Of a stretch of 64,000 nucleotides of DNA, positions 1 to 9,124 are shown in pieces; within the stretch, counting starts at the first letter, position 1; every line of letters begins with the position of its first letter. The DNA comes from Anthropogastromicrobium sp050944455 (lineage in GTDB: Bacteria; Bacillota; Clostridia; Lachnospirales; Lachnospiraceae), in assembly GCA_050944455.1 (NCBI GenBank), contig JBMNRC010000007.1:45594-109593 (forward strand), given 5' to 3'. The notes below the pieces were generated by a model. That model saw nothing but the letters and a program-made list of their open reading frames with translations. It was not told where the DNA came from and did not search any database. Both the position numbers and the translations under genes were made by a program.

Positions 1-410
1 TCCGCACCCAGTTTCATCCCTTCTTCTTTCAGTTTTTCCATGGAGAGGCTGAGCCCGAACATCCGGTTTACCGCGATCAGCGCGGCCGCCGCGTCCGCGC
101 TTCCGCCAGCCATGCCGGCGGCAACCGGGATCCGTTTTTCGATATAGATCCCAAGGCCGGGTTTCAGCTTTTCCTCCGGCACAAGCGCGGTCACCGCTTT
201 CCACACCAGGTTGGAACTTCCGGTCGGAATCATTCTGAGATTGCTCGCAATATGGATGCCCGGGTCCGCGACGCGGGTGAACGTCAGGCGGTCAAACATC
301 CGGACAGTCTGCATGACCATCCGCACTTCGTGATATCCGTCCGCGCGGACCCCGACCACATCCAGCCCGAGATTGATTTTTCCCATTGCCCTAAGCTGCA
401 GTCTATCCAT
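1..410 (-). CDS. ispE: 4-diphosphocytidyl-2-C-methyl-D-erythritol kinase (partial, C-terminus off the window)
   Basis: IspE phosphorylates CDP-methylerythritol in the cytoplasmic MEP isoprenoid pathway. The N-terminal 136 residues are visible. They begin with a GHMP-kinase first strand (MGKINLGLDVVG, Lys11 at the usual catalytic lysine position, followed by RADGYHEV) and contain the glycine-rich ATP loop PVAAGMAGGSADAAAAL at about residues 93-109. The ATG at 410 overlaps the TAG stop of the upstream GntR-type gene by 8 nt, so the two are probably one transcript with coupled translation. The remaining part lies to the left of base 1. The family call is firm; nothing can be said about the C-terminal domain. 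Confidence 0.93.
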   Translation of the reverse strand, partial: MDRLQLRAMGKINLGLDVVGVRADGYHEVRMVMQTVRMFDRLTFTRVADPGIHIASNLRMIPTGSSNLVWKAVTALVPEEKLKPGLGIYIEKRIPVAAGMAGGSADAAAALIAVNRMFGLSLSMEKLKEEGMKLGA

Positions 411-1068
411 GATTCTCCTTCACTGCCAGATTTTTGAGGATGGTTCGTTCCTGATTGCGGATATGAACTCCCGCCGCCTGGCGCGCCGCCTCTTTGTCTC
501 CCCTGAGAATCGCGTCGCAGAGGCTGTGATGCTCCTCCACCAGGCAGTTTCTGGTCGTTTCATCTTTAATATATTCCAGGCGGTAGCGGTACATCTGCTC
601 GCGCAGGTTCCCGATCAGTTTCTGAAGCACCTGATTCCCGGTTGCGGTGAAAATCACATCGTGCATCGCCTCGTCGCGGTCGGCGATCAGGGAAAGATCC
701 GGGCTGTTGATGCTGTTGCGGAAAACCGCCTCAGCTCTGCGCAGGTCCGCTTTCCCCTGGGCGGTGATCCGCTCCACCGCCCGCTCGGCGGCAAGCTGTT
801 CCAGAGCGCACCTGACTTCCAGAACATCGTGAACATTCTTTTCCGTGATGCTGGCGACTTCGGCCCCGCGGCCCGGATAGATATTCACAAGCCCCTCCTG
901 CTCCAGCAGGCGGATCGCCTCGCGGAGCGGCGTGCGGCTGACGCCGTACTCGGCTGCCAGGGCAATCTCGCCAAGATGAGTCCCCGGCTGCAGGTCGCCG
1001 TGCAGGATTTTTTCCCGCAGGCTGGCAAATACTATATCCCGAAGCGGCTGATCTTCTTTTGTTTTCAC
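403..1068 (-). CDS. GntR family transcriptional regulator, FCD (FadR-type) subfamily
   Basis: A 221-residue DNA-binding regulator. Residues about 8-75 form a GntR winged helix (GDLQPGTHLGEIALAAEYGV, then SRTPLREAIRLLEQEGL). The remainder is an all-helical FCD ligand domain with His-containing helices (DEAMHDVIFTATGN and LVEEHHSLCDAIL), which in this family often bind a metal and a small carboxylate or sugar acid. The start codon is GTG. Between it and the M28 gene lies an inverted repeat ACCGCT-N13-AGCGGT (1097-1121), a conceivable autoregulatory site. The ligand and targets cannot be read from the sequence. Its stop overlaps the ispE start, so ispE is probably co-transcribed. Confidence 0.9.
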   Translation of the reverse strand: MKTKEDQPLRDIVFASLREKILHGDLQPGTHLGEIALAAEYGVSRTPLREAIRLLEQEGLVNIYPGRGAEVASITEKNVHDVLEVRCALEQLAAERAVERITAQGKADLRRAEAVFRNSINSPDLSLIADRDEAMHDVIFTATGNQVLQKLIGNLREQMYRYRLEYIKDETTRNCLVEEHHSLCDAILRGDKEAARQAAGVHIRNQERTILKNLAVKENHG

Positions 1069-1147
1069 CTTACCACTACCTCACGCTTCCTAAATAACCG
1101 CTGTTATTCCGGCATAGCGGTGCTGCCGCGCCGTACCTTCCTTTTTC

Positions 1148-2854
1148 TCATCTGCGTTTCCGGTTCTTCCCGCGGGAACTGCCGCGCCGTCCGGCTCCCG
1201 GACCGTGCCGCCTTCCTGCGGTGTTTCCTGTCTTCCGGGATCCGGCACTGTTTTCCAGCGGATGCGCAAATGCTTTCAGCACGATAACAATCAGCAGCAC
1301 AGCTGCTGCCGCGATGCCGGCCGTGATCAGGATCAGCTGATATGACAGCGATCGGCTTCCGTTCACCGGTTCCGCCGCGCTTTGCGTTCTGTCCTGCTGC
1401 AGTTCCGGCGAGGATTCACGCTCATCCCCGGACAGCGTCCCTGCGGGCTCTTCCGCGCTGCTTTCCGCTTCCGACGCGTACTCCTGCGCTTCCTCCGTTT
1501 CTTCCGCGGAAGAAATTGCCGGCTCCGTCTCCCCGGGGAAACGCTCTTCCATCAGCTCAGGGGTCTGAGGTGTGATGTTCCTGACCATCCCGGCGATCAC
1601 TTCCGCCGTGTCGGACAGGTTGCGCTGCAGCCTTCCCGGAAGCAGCTTCTCTATCGTGTCAAAATCATCGAACTCCGTGTGCATGATCTGGCCGCCCGTC
1701 GACGCGAAAGCCGGGTCCGCCGTCTCATAATGGCAGGTCAGGACTGTGTCGGTGTTTCCGCCCTCTCCGTCGGCGTCGCACCAGCGGCTCGCCTCAAAAT
1801 ACACATAGGGAATGCCGTTCTGCAGAAAATAATAGTGATCGCTGCCGCGGCTTCGGGTCGGCGTGCGGAAAGCAATCTCTTCGTCCTCATTTTCTGCCAC
1901 CTGCTCCGGCAGGACATGAAGGCTTACCCCCGCCGCGTCCGCCGCGTCATGGGCGGCATGCCACGGCCAGAGCTGGTCCAGCGTCCCGTCCTCCCCGTAC
2001 ACACCGCCGTAGGCAAACAGGTAATCCCCCGCGCCGACGGAATCGAGGTTCAGGTAACAGAGCACATTGTCCAGAAGCCCGGCGGGCTTCAGCTCATGCT
2101 CCACGAAATTGTAGGAGCCGACATAGCCGCCGTACTCTTCATTGTCAAAAAAGACAAAGCGCAGGCTGCAGTCGGTCGGCACACCATAGAAACGGCGGGC
2201 GGTTTCCAGCAGGACGCTCACCCCGGAGCCATTGTCGTCAATTCCCGCCGTGTCCACACAGTCGTAATGAGCGCCGATCACAATATAATCCGTGGAATAT
2301 CCCGGCTTGTTCACAAAAATGTTTGTCCCGGTGTAATCAAAGTGCTCATACTCCTGAAGATGCACGGTGTAGCCCATGCCGGCGAGCTCTTTCTGAATCC
2401 ATCGCGACATGGCGGCGTCGCTGGCGGAACGGCGGTTTTCCTCATTCGTGCGGGACGGGTATTTGTCCGCAATCGTCTGAAGGTACTCCATCGCGGCAGT
2501 GCCGTAATCCGTATCCGCCGTATTGGAGAGCACCATGACGGCGTCCGTTTCTTCTGTGAGTGTTTCCGGTTCTGTCCCTGCGGAAGAGGCCTGACCGGCC
2601 GACGGCAGGGAATTTTCGGCGTCCCCGGCGCCAGTTTCGGAAGTGTTTTCATCGGCAGCGGCGGTTGACGCCGTCTGCACAGTTATCGGCGCGGCGGCCG
2701 CCTGTGGAATTCCCGGGCCGGCCGTGCCGGCCGCGAGCGCCAAAGCCAGGAATATCGAAGCCGCCCGTGCGGCCTTTCTGGTTCCCGATCCTGTTCTGTT
2801 CTGCTGTTCTGCGGCCCTGGTGTTCCCCGGCCTGCTCCCCGGACTCTTTCTCAT
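1148..2854 (-). CDS. secreted, membrane-anchored M28 family metallopeptidase
   Basis: A predicted extracellular zinc aminopeptidase of 568 residues. It has an N-terminal signal segment (ASIFLALALAAGTAGPG), an acidic Ser/Glu/Thr linker, then the M28 core: GAHYDCVDTAGIDDNGSG with the metal His and bridging Asp, FVFFDNEEYGG with the catalytic Glu pair, LNLDSVGAG, and a late metal His in IMHTEFDD. After another Glu/Ser-rich linker there is one C-terminal membrane helix (LILITAGIAAAAVLLIVIVL) and a basic Arg/Lys tail, so the protein is probably bound to the membrane facing out. The ATG at 2854 was chosen because a consensus promoter (2892-2920) lies between it and the more distal in-frame start. 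A site AGAGGGAA precedes the ATG. The natural substrate is unknown. Confidence 0.9.
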   Translation of the reverse strand: MRKSPGSRPGNTRAAEQQNRTGSGTRKAARAASIFLALALAAGTAGPGIPQAAAAPITVQTASTAAADENTSETGAGDAENSLPSAGQASSAGTEPETLTEETDAVMVLSNTADTDYGTAAMEYLQTIADKYPSRTNEENRRSASDAAMSRWIQKELAGMGYTVHLQEYEHFDYTGTNIFVNKPGYSTDYIVIGAHYDCVDTAGIDDNGSGVSVLLETARRFYGVPTDCSLRFVFFDNEEYGGYVGSYNFVEHELKPAGLLDNVLCYLNLDSVGAGDYLFAYGGVYGEDGTLDQLWPWHAAHDAADAAGVSLHVLPEQVAENEDEEIAFRTPTRSRGSDHYYFLQNGIPYVYFEASRWCDADGEGGNTDTVLTCHYETADPAFASTGGQIMHTEFDDFDTIEKLLPGRLQRNLSDTAEVIAGMVRNITPQTPELMEERFPGETEPAISSAEETEEAQEYASEAESSAEEPAGTLSGDERESSPELQQDRTQSAAEPVNGSRSLSYQLILITAGIAAAAVLLIVIVLKAFAHPLENSAGSRKTGNTAGRRHGPGAGRRGSSRGKNRKRR

Positions 2855-2891
2855 GTTTCCCTCTGTTTCAGCATGTGAGCTTCTGTTCACA

Positions 2892-2920
2892 AGTATAGGC
2901 AGTTCGCGGAAAAGTGTCAA
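2892..2920 (-). promoter_or_regulatory. sigma-A-type promoter of the M28 peptidase gene
   Basis: Reading the minus strand, TTGACA (2915-2920) and TATACT (2892-2897) are separated by 17 nt. Transcription would start near 2885, about 30 nt before the ATG at 2854. Confidence 0.75.
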
Positions 2921-3356
2921 CGACAGACCCTGTCGGACGTCTTATAGGTATCCCGGCACTGCCGCGGCTTCGCTGCCGTGCCCCGGCCGCTTTTGCTCCA
3001 TCCGCACCGGAGGCTGCACTCACCCTTCGATTCTGTGCGATCGGTTGCATTCAGGCTGATTCTATGCTATCGTACAGGCGTTGAATTTTCACCGGAAATA
3101 CCGGTTTTTCACTCTCTCCGCGCAGGAGCCCGCAGAGTGGCCCGGCCTGAAGATTTGATCCGCCGGCGATCAACGGGCGGTCAACGCCCCGGGGAACGCG
3201 CTTTCACAAAAAGCCGCGCGTCATTCCGCAGGACAGAAAACAGGGAAAAGCTCGCCGGGGAAGAGCCAGTGCCTGACGAAGATGGAGATCCGCCGCCGCG
3301 GGAAATTGGTGATCCGGCAGCCTGTTCCGGTGCAGAAGACAGGATGAGGTATTGAT
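2921..3356. other. intergenic region between divergent M28 peptidase and mrp genes
   Basis: No convincing gene is seen here. The mrp ribosome site (GATGAGG) lies at its right end. I could not identify a well-spaced plus-strand promoter for mrp. Several short open frames exist on both strands, but they lack ribosome sites and recognisable products. Confidence 0.5.
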
Positions 3357-4289
3357 ATGAGCGAACAAAATCAGAACAACGGTCCGAAGACCGATGAAGA
3401 GTGGATGGATGAGGCTTCGCGCATGGAAGCCGAAGCCCTGGCCGAACAGGAGCGCGGCGAGGGGTATCAGCTCAAGCGCGACCTGCACGAAGGAAACGGC
3501 GGGGACGACGGACAGCAGCAGGGGCCTGAAAGTTTTATCAAGCCGGTGAACGCCGCAAGCCATGTCAGCCATGTGATCGGGGTGGTCAGCGGCAAGGGCG
3601 GCGTCGGAAAGTCGATGGTCACTTCTCTTCTGGCCGTCGAGCTGGCGCGCAGGGGATACAAAACCGCCGTTATGGACGCCGACGTGACAGGGCCTTCCAT
3701 TCCGAAGGCTTTCGGGCTGAAGGGACCGCTGCTTCAGGATGAAGCCGGGATTATTCCCGCGGAAACCGCAGACGGGATCAAGGTGATCTCCCTCAATCTG
3801 CTTCTTCCCGACGAGACCGACCCGGTTGTCTGGAGAGGCCCGATTATTTCCGGAACCGTCCAGCAGTTCTGGACTGAGGTTCACTGGGGCGATATCGACT
3901 ACATGCTGGTGGATATGCCGCCCGGGACCGGAGATGTGGCTCTCACCGTTTTCCAGTCCATTCCGCTGGACGGCATTATCATCGTCACTTCCCCGCAGGA
4001 CCTGGTGTCCATGATTGTCACCAAGGCCGTGAAGATGGCCGAGATCATGAACGTCAGAGTGCTCGGGATCGTTGAGAATATGTCCTACTTTGTCTGCCCG
4101 GACTGCGGCGCAAAGCACTATATCTTCGGGCACAGCACCATCGACGGCGTCGCGGCGCAGCACGGAACCAGGGTGCTGGACCACCTTCCGCTCGACCCGG
4201 AGGCGGCGCAGCTGGCCGACAGCGGCAGGATTGAGGAGGCCGAAGGAAACCCGCTCAAAAACACCGCCGACGAGATTACAAAGGGCTGA
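3357..4289 (+). CDS. mrp: Mrp/NBP35 family iron-sulfur cluster carrier ATPase
   Basis: A cytoplasmic P-loop ATPase that in this family binds and delivers Fe-S clusters to apoproteins. The 310 residues contain a deviant Walker A (VVSGKGGVGKSMVTSL, about residues 78-93), a Walker B-like DMPPGTGDVALT, and the CPDC pair (C-x2-C, near residue 247) in SYFVCPDCGAKHYIFG that bridges a cluster between two subunits. The first ~60 residues are a Gln/Asn/Glu-rich extension not needed for the fold. It is the only plus-strand gene in the first 32 kb and is followed by its own terminator at 4494-4538, so it is probably monocistronic. A GATGAGG site precedes the ATG by about 8 nt. Confidence 0.92.
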   Translation: MSEQNQNNGPKTDEEWMDEASRMEAEALAEQERGEGYQLKRDLHEGNGGDDGQQQGPESFIKPVNAASHVSHVIGVVSGKGGVGKSMVTSLLAVELARRGYKTAVMDADVTGPSIPKAFGLKGPLLQDEAGIIPAETADGIKVISLNLLLPDETDPVVWRGPIISGTVQQFWTEVHWGDIDYMLVDMPPGTGDVALTVFQSIPLDGIIIVTSPQDLVSMIVTKAVKMAEIMNVRVLGIVENMSYFVCPDCGAKHYIFGHSTIDGVAAQHGTRVLDHLPLDPEAAQLADSGRIEEAEGNPLKNTADEITKG

Positions 4290-4493
4290 ACTTTTCCCTG
4301 ACTTCCCTGATCACTGCAGACGCCCTGACAGCTTCAGCCGGACAGGGATCGGAAGGCCGGAGTGCCCGAAATGCCCTGAAGGCTGCGGTTCCCGCACGCT
4401 GAAAGCCATAGGCTGGGGCCGCGGGAGAACCGGAATGTCTTCATGAGAGCATGGCTGGATGCTGTTATGCCCGCCCCGGCCGCTGATAATGAA

Positions 4494-4538
4494 CTCCCCG
4501 GAAAACTGGGATGATGCCCAGCTTTCCGGGGAGTTTTT
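4494..4538 (+). terminator. rho-independent terminator after mrp
   Basis: A long hairpin, with CTCCCCGGAAAACTGGG pairing with CCCAGCTTTCCGGGGAG around a 6-nt loop, is followed directly by TTTTT. It lies about 200 nt past the mrp stop. Confidence 0.85.
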
Positions 4539-4717
4539 CCACTGTTTTCCTGTTTGTCAGGTTCACTTGTCAGGTTCGCCTGAATACCCGCCTGAAAATG
4601 GAGCGTTCAGGCGGTTTCATTCAGTTGATTTCTTCCTGTGAATCTTCCTGATGGTTTTCTTTCCGGACTGCCAGTTTCCTTGCGGTCAGAGTTATCCGGC
4701 AGTCCGGCAGATCTGTT

Positions 4718-4747
4718 TTCGAATGGTTCGAATGGTTCGAATGGTTC
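4718..4747. repeat. 9-bp tandem repeat (TTCGAATGG, 3 full copies plus TTC)
   Basis: Three consecutive perfect copies of TTCGAATGG and a partial fourth lie just before the 3' end of the GH127 gene, in the gap after the mrp terminator. Each unit contains the palindrome TTCGAA. It looks like a replication-slippage repeat, and no role is evident. Confidence 0.8.
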
Positions 4748-4760
4748 TTCCAGTAATCCG

Positions 4761-6788
4761 TCACTTCACGCGGACCCAGACCGTCATCTCATTTTCACCG
4801 CGGTTCGCCCACGTGAAGTAAGGAATAAAGCGCAGGCTGACCGGCTCTGTCTTCGGTTTGCGGTACTCATGGTACAGGGTTGTGTCCGTCTCCTCAGGCA
4901 GTTCGCGCTCTGCCCCGGCATGGAGCATAACCATCCCGCTGCCGAACTCTGAGCTTCTCTCTTCCGTGAACTCCGCGGTACCTTTCAGCCGGATCAGGTC
5001 CAGGTTTTCCCCGTTGTCCTTCTGCTCCAGGCAGTAGACAATCGGCCCTCTCGTCACGCAGACGCGGCCCTCGTCCTCCCTCACGCGGGTGTCCGCCTGA
5101 AGCACGCGGGCCTTCATCGGGAAGTGAAGATGGATGCGGTCCTTCGAGGACCACTCGCCGGTGACATACAGATAGCCTTTTTCCTCCCGGCACTCCTTGC
5201 CCTGGGCTCCTGTCATCTCAAAACCTTCGCCGCACCAGCCCGGGATGCGGAAAGCCAGAGTCATGCGCACCGGCTCCTCCGTATCGACCGTCACATCGGC
5301 TTCGCCGTCCCACGGGAACCCGGAAGAGATTCTGACCGGGACCGTGCGGTTTCCAACCTTCTTTTCGACCGTTCCTCCGGTATACAGATGAATCCACATC
5401 GTGTCGTCCCTCTCGGTGAAAGCGTATTCCCCGATCGAGCTCACCAGCCTTGCCAGGTTCGGCGGGCAGCAGGCGCATCCGAACCACTTGCGGCGAACGG
5501 GCACAACGTGGCGCTTGCGCTCATCCTTATGGCAGGCCTCCGGAAGCACCTGCAGGGGATTGACGTAGAAAAAGCTCTTCCCGTCCAGGGCCATGCCGCT
5601 GATCACCCCGTTGTGCAGCGCCAGCTCCATCACGTCGGCGTAACGGGAGTCCGGGTCGATCTGCAGCATGCGCCGCGCAAAGAACACCAGCCCGATCGCC
5701 GCGCAGGTCTCCGAGTAGGCCAGGTCATTCGGAAGGTCAAACGGAAAGCTGAAGGCCTCACCGACCGCCGTCCCGCCGACGCCGCCGGTCACGTACATTT
5801 TCTCCCTGGTCGTGCTCTCCCAGAGCTTTCTGCACGCTTCGTACAGCGAATCGTCCTGCGTGAGCCTCGCGACGTCCGTCATGCCGGAGTACAGATACAT
5901 TGCGCGGACCGCGTGGCCGACAGCCTCGGACTGTTCTCTCACCGGCTCGTGCGCCTGATTGTAGCTGTAGCGGATTTTCGTTTTTTTGTCGACCTCGGGA
6001 TGATTCTCGCTGTCGAAGTAATACGGCCGCACGCCGCGCTGATTGAGAAAATACTCCGAGAGTTCCAGGTACTTTTTCTCCCCGGTTTCCCCGTACAGGC
6101 GCACCAGGGCCATCTCCGCGATCTCATGTCCCGGGTATCCGTGAATTTTTCCCGGCTCCGTGCCGAAGCGGCTGATAATGAAATCCGCGAAACGGCAGGC
6201 GGCTTTCAGCAGCTTATTTTTTCCGGTTGCCTGATGGTAGGCCACCGCGGCCTCGGTGAGATGCCCGAAGCAGTAGAGCTCATGGTGATCTCTCAGGTTG
6301 GTGAAGATCTTGTCCATGCCGTTGATGATATAGTACGTATCCAGATACCCGTTTTCCTGCTGCGCGGAGACGATCAGGTCAATCACCCCGTCCGCCGTTT
6401 TCTCCAGTTCGGGATCCGGATGCTGGTTCAGCGAGTAGGCGACGGCCTCGATCCACTTATACAGGTCGCTGTCCTGGAACACAAATCCGTAGAATTTGTC
6501 CGGGTCCGGATGCTCAGGATCCTCCGGAAGGGTCTCGAACCCGCGGAATGTATATTTCGGCTCGACAAAACTGCTCCCCTGTTTCTTCTTTTCGCGGGTT
6601 AGCTTTGCGGCGGCCCTGAAATTGTGGACACAGAAGCTCGGATCGGCCCCTTCCACCCGGTCGTTCAGCGTCTGCCACTGATAAGGAATCATCTCCGTGC
6701 GGACCAGTTCCATCTCTCTGGTCCAGAAGGAATCCTCAAGATGAATCCGCGTGAGCGGCAGCGGTGTGTTGAATTTTGTGCTGTCCAT
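4761..6788 (-). CDS. glycoside hydrolase family 127 (DUF1680) protein, probable beta-L-arabinofuranosidase
   Basis: A 675-residue protein of the GH127/DUF1680 family, whose characterised members release L-arabinofuranose from plant cell-wall glycans. It has no signal peptide, so it probably acts on imported oligosaccharides. It opens with the family signature LEDSFWTREMELVRTEMIPYQ, continues through an all-helical barrel (EQSEAVGHAVRAMYLYSG; DLAYSETCAAIGL), and has the CACCPPN motif near residue 437. In the Bifidobacterium enzyme HypBA1 the equivalent Glu and Cys residues hold zinc and supply the Cys nucleophile. A C-terminal beta-sandwich follows. The ribosome site is AAAGGA. The nearby GH43 genes at 11-13.8 kb fit the same arabinan/xylan diet. 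Substrate specificity is inferred from the family only. Confidence 0.9.
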   Translation of the reverse strand: MDSTKFNTPLPLTRIHLEDSFWTREMELVRTEMIPYQWQTLNDRVEGADPSFCVHNFRAAAKLTREKKKQGSSFVEPKYTFRGFETLPEDPEHPDPDKFYGFVFQDSDLYKWIEAVAYSLNQHPDPELEKTADGVIDLIVSAQQENGYLDTYYIINGMDKIFTNLRDHHELYCFGHLTEAAVAYHQATGKNKLLKAACRFADFIISRFGTEPGKIHGYPGHEIAEMALVRLYGETGEKKYLELSEYFLNQRGVRPYYFDSENHPEVDKKTKIRYSYNQAHEPVREQSEAVGHAVRAMYLYSGMTDVARLTQDDSLYEACRKLWESTTREKMYVTGGVGGTAVGEAFSFPFDLPNDLAYSETCAAIGLVFFARRMLQIDPDSRYADVMELALHNGVISGMALDGKSFFYVNPLQVLPEACHKDERKRHVVPVRRKWFGCACCPPNLARLVSSIGEYAFTERDDTMWIHLYTGGTVEKKVGNRTVPVRISSGFPWDGEADVTVDTEEPVRMTLAFRIPGWCGEGFEMTGAQGKECREEKGYLYVTGEWSSKDRIHLHFPMKARVLQADTRVREDEGRVCVTRGPIVYCLEQKDNGENLDLIRLKGTAEFTEERSSEFGSGMVMLHAGAERELPEETDTTLYHEYRKPKTEPVSLRFIPYFTWANRGENEMTVWVRVK

Positions 6789-6908
6789 AGTTTTTCCTTT
6801 CTGAAGAAACGGGGCGGATTCTCCGCCTGCCGTCTGTTCCGCCCGGGAACCAGCCCGTCGGATATACGCCTGTGCCTTGTGCTCTCGTGAAAAGCCAGTA
6901 TACGCCCT

Positions 6909-8921
6909 TCACTGGGTGTCTGTAAAGCCAGCCTCCGCCCTCTCGGCCTGCACCTGGGCATTCATCTGCTCTTCCAGCTGGAAAAGAAGGGTGTCGTTGA
7001 AGTCCGGGTTGTCATAGTGAGCCCAGCTGGTCTGCGAGAGATCCATGCTGTACATTTCCCAGGGGTACGTCGTCACCAGGTCATAGTAATCCAGCTCGCG
7101 CGTCATGCTCATCCGGTAGTCTGTCGCCAGAAACTCCATGTCAAAGCCGGTGATCCGGGTTCCAATGCCGTCTTTCGTGATCTCCACGCGGGCCATCCCG
7201 CCGATGATGCACTTTTCGATGTTCTGGATGGACTGGTAGTTGCCCAGCGAATAATAGATCAGCATTTTCCCGCCGTCCGGGCGGTCAATGTAATCAACCG
7301 GCTCCACCACGTGCGGATGGGTCCCGATCACGAGGTCCACCCCCTGCTGGGCGAGGAAAGCGGCCTCCTGCGCCTGTTTCTCATCGGTGCTCAGGTTGTA
7401 CTCCGTTCCCCAGTGCGGGAACACGACGACAAAATCCGACTGTGCCTTCGCCTGCGCGATCAGGGCCGCCAGGCGGTCGTAATCCAGATAGTCCACCAGG
7501 TACTCGCTTCCGGTGTAGTACTGCGGGATATTCAGAAGATCCGTGTAATTGATCAGGGCAATGCGGATGCCGTTGACGTCGCGGATCGTCAGCTGGTCCC
7601 TGGTTTCCCAGCTCCCGTGGATTCCGATGACCGAAATCTCCGGATAGTTGGTGTTGAAATAAGTGATCATGTGCAGGACGCCCTGCGCGTTCTGGTCGAG
7701 GATATGATTGTTCGCCCCCAGCACCACGTCAAAACCCACGCTGGCCAGTTCGTCCGCCATCTCCGTTCTGCCGTTGAAGTTCGGATATCCCTGAATGCCG
7801 AGCTCATTGCCGCCGATCACGGTTTCCTGGTTGATGCACGCGAGATCCGCGCTTTCGATGTATTCCTTCGTGTAGCGGAAGTTGTAGTCGTAGTTATAGC
7901 TCCCGTCCGCCTGCAGGCCGCTCATGGAAACCGACCGGTGCATCAGGTTGTCGCCGACGGCCACCAGATTGACCGTCACCGGCTGCATCGCGGGCGCGAC
8001 GTTGACGACGGCAGGCGTCTGGGACTCCGTCTGTTCCACGGAGGCAGTTTCCGTCTGTTCAGCAGCGGCATTCTGAGTCTCCTCAGCTTCCGAAACTGCC
8101 GCTTCCGACGTTCCCTCCGGTGAGACAGTGCCCGGATTTTCCGCAGCCGCTGAGGCTCCGGTGTTTCCAGCGCTTCCCGCGGCTTCTTCCTCATCCTGCC
8201 GCGCAACCGTTTCGTTTTCGGACAATCCCACCTGGGATGAAACGCCGCCCGGGCTGCCGCTCAGGAGAGAAATAAAACCGGCGTACGACGCTATGGTAAT
8301 CGCAAAAGCCGCCGCGATGGCACAGACAGCGTAAAGAACCTTCCTCCCCGTGTCACGGCGCCGTCCCTCCTGTCTTGCGCGCCAGTACTCAGAATATCTG
8401 TCTTCTCCGTTCTTTTCCTCCGGCAGTTCCCGCTCACGGTCTTCCGGAAGGGGCCTCCTGCTCTTTTTGCCATCCGAAGCTTGTACGCCGGAAGTTTCCT
8501 GCCGTTTTCCGCGGACACGGACAACACTCGCAGAAATTTCCTCAGCCGGGATGCGTCCCTCCGGTGTTTGTCCCGCGGATTTTCTGCTTCCCGGATTTCG
8601 CCCTGATGCTGCCTCTCCTGCAGGGCGTCCGCCTGCCTGGCTGCGGCGGTTTCCGGCCGGAGTTCCTGCCGCGGTTTTTTCTCTTTCCGGCTCTTCCTGC
8701 GTCAGGCGATTCCTTCTGGAAGCCAGCTCCGCTCTTCTCTTTTCCCCGCGGGCGATTCTCTCCGCTCTGGAAGGGGGATTCTCCCCGTCTTTGCGGGTTT
8801 CCGCGCCATATTTCGAGAGCGCTTCGTCTACCGTGACGTTCCGGCAGCGCAGCTCTGCCCGGCGGCCTTTGCCGCGCTCGATTCTGGCGCGCCTCGAAAG
8901 GCGTGAATTTTCTGGCTCCAT
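6909..8921 (-). CDS. CapA/PgsA-type metallophosphatase-fold protein with cytoplasmic basic repeat region and one membrane helix
   Basis: A 670-residue membrane protein. Residues 1-190 are very basic and predicted disordered, with a recurring motif (RIERGKGRRAEL, RIARGEKRRAEL). One membrane helix follows (VLYAVCAIAAAFAITIASYAGF), then an extracellular Glu/Ala/Thr-rich linker. The C-terminal 330 residues are a CapA domain: VAVGDNLMHRSV, ANNHILDQ, FPHWGTEY and IGTHPHVVEPV, the metal-site motifs of this calcineurin-like fold. Family members take part in poly-gamma-glutamate or capsule synthesis and anchoring, but no pgsB/C-like genes are adjacent, so the role is open. It lies upstream of the GH127 gene on the same strand with a 120-nt gap. 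Confidence 0.88.
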   Translation of the reverse strand: MEPENSRLSRRARIERGKGRRAELRCRNVTVDEALSKYGAETRKDGENPPSRAERIARGEKRRAELASRRNRLTQEEPEREKTAAGTPAGNRRSQAGGRPAGEAASGRNPGSRKSAGQTPEGRIPAEEISASVVRVRGKRQETSGVQASDGKKSRRPLPEDRERELPEEKNGEDRYSEYWRARQEGRRRDTGRKVLYAVCAIAAAFAITIASYAGFISLLSGSPGGVSSQVGLSENETVARQDEEEAAGSAGNTGASAAAENPGTVSPEGTSEAAVSEAEETQNAAAEQTETASVEQTESQTPAVVNVAPAMQPVTVNLVAVGDNLMHRSVSMSGLQADGSYNYDYNFRYTKEYIESADLACINQETVIGGNELGIQGYPNFNGRTEMADELASVGFDVVLGANNHILDQNAQGVLHMITYFNTNYPEISVIGIHGSWETRDQLTIRDVNGIRIALINYTDLLNIPQYYTGSEYLVDYLDYDRLAALIAQAKAQSDFVVVFPHWGTEYNLSTDEKQAQEAAFLAQQGVDLVIGTHPHVVEPVDYIDRPDGGKMLIYYSLGNYQSIQNIEKCIIGGMARVEITKDGIGTRITGFDMEFLATDYRMSMTRELDYYDLVTTYPWEMYSMDLSQTSWAHYDNPDFNDTLLFQLEEQMNAQVQAERAEAGFTDTQ

Positions 8922-9124
8922 GATGAAGATCCCTTTCCCTGCTGACCTCTTCTGTATTTGCTGTATCTCTGGCAGGCACGGACATCCGCCTGCCCGGTGA
9001 TAAGTTCCTATGCCGGCGCGGCCAAATGAACCGGGTGTTGATCTGCCCGGACTGCTTTTCTCGCTGTACGGCTCCGTCCAGCCGGGCTGTTCTTTCCCTT
9101 TCCGGTGATTACCTGCATTGCTTT

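Noticed and set aside
2855..2920. The longer N-terminus for the M28 peptidase
   Set aside because: The consensus promoter (2892-2920) overlaps it, so those codons would not be transcribed from this promoter, and the signal peptide follows the ATG at 2854.
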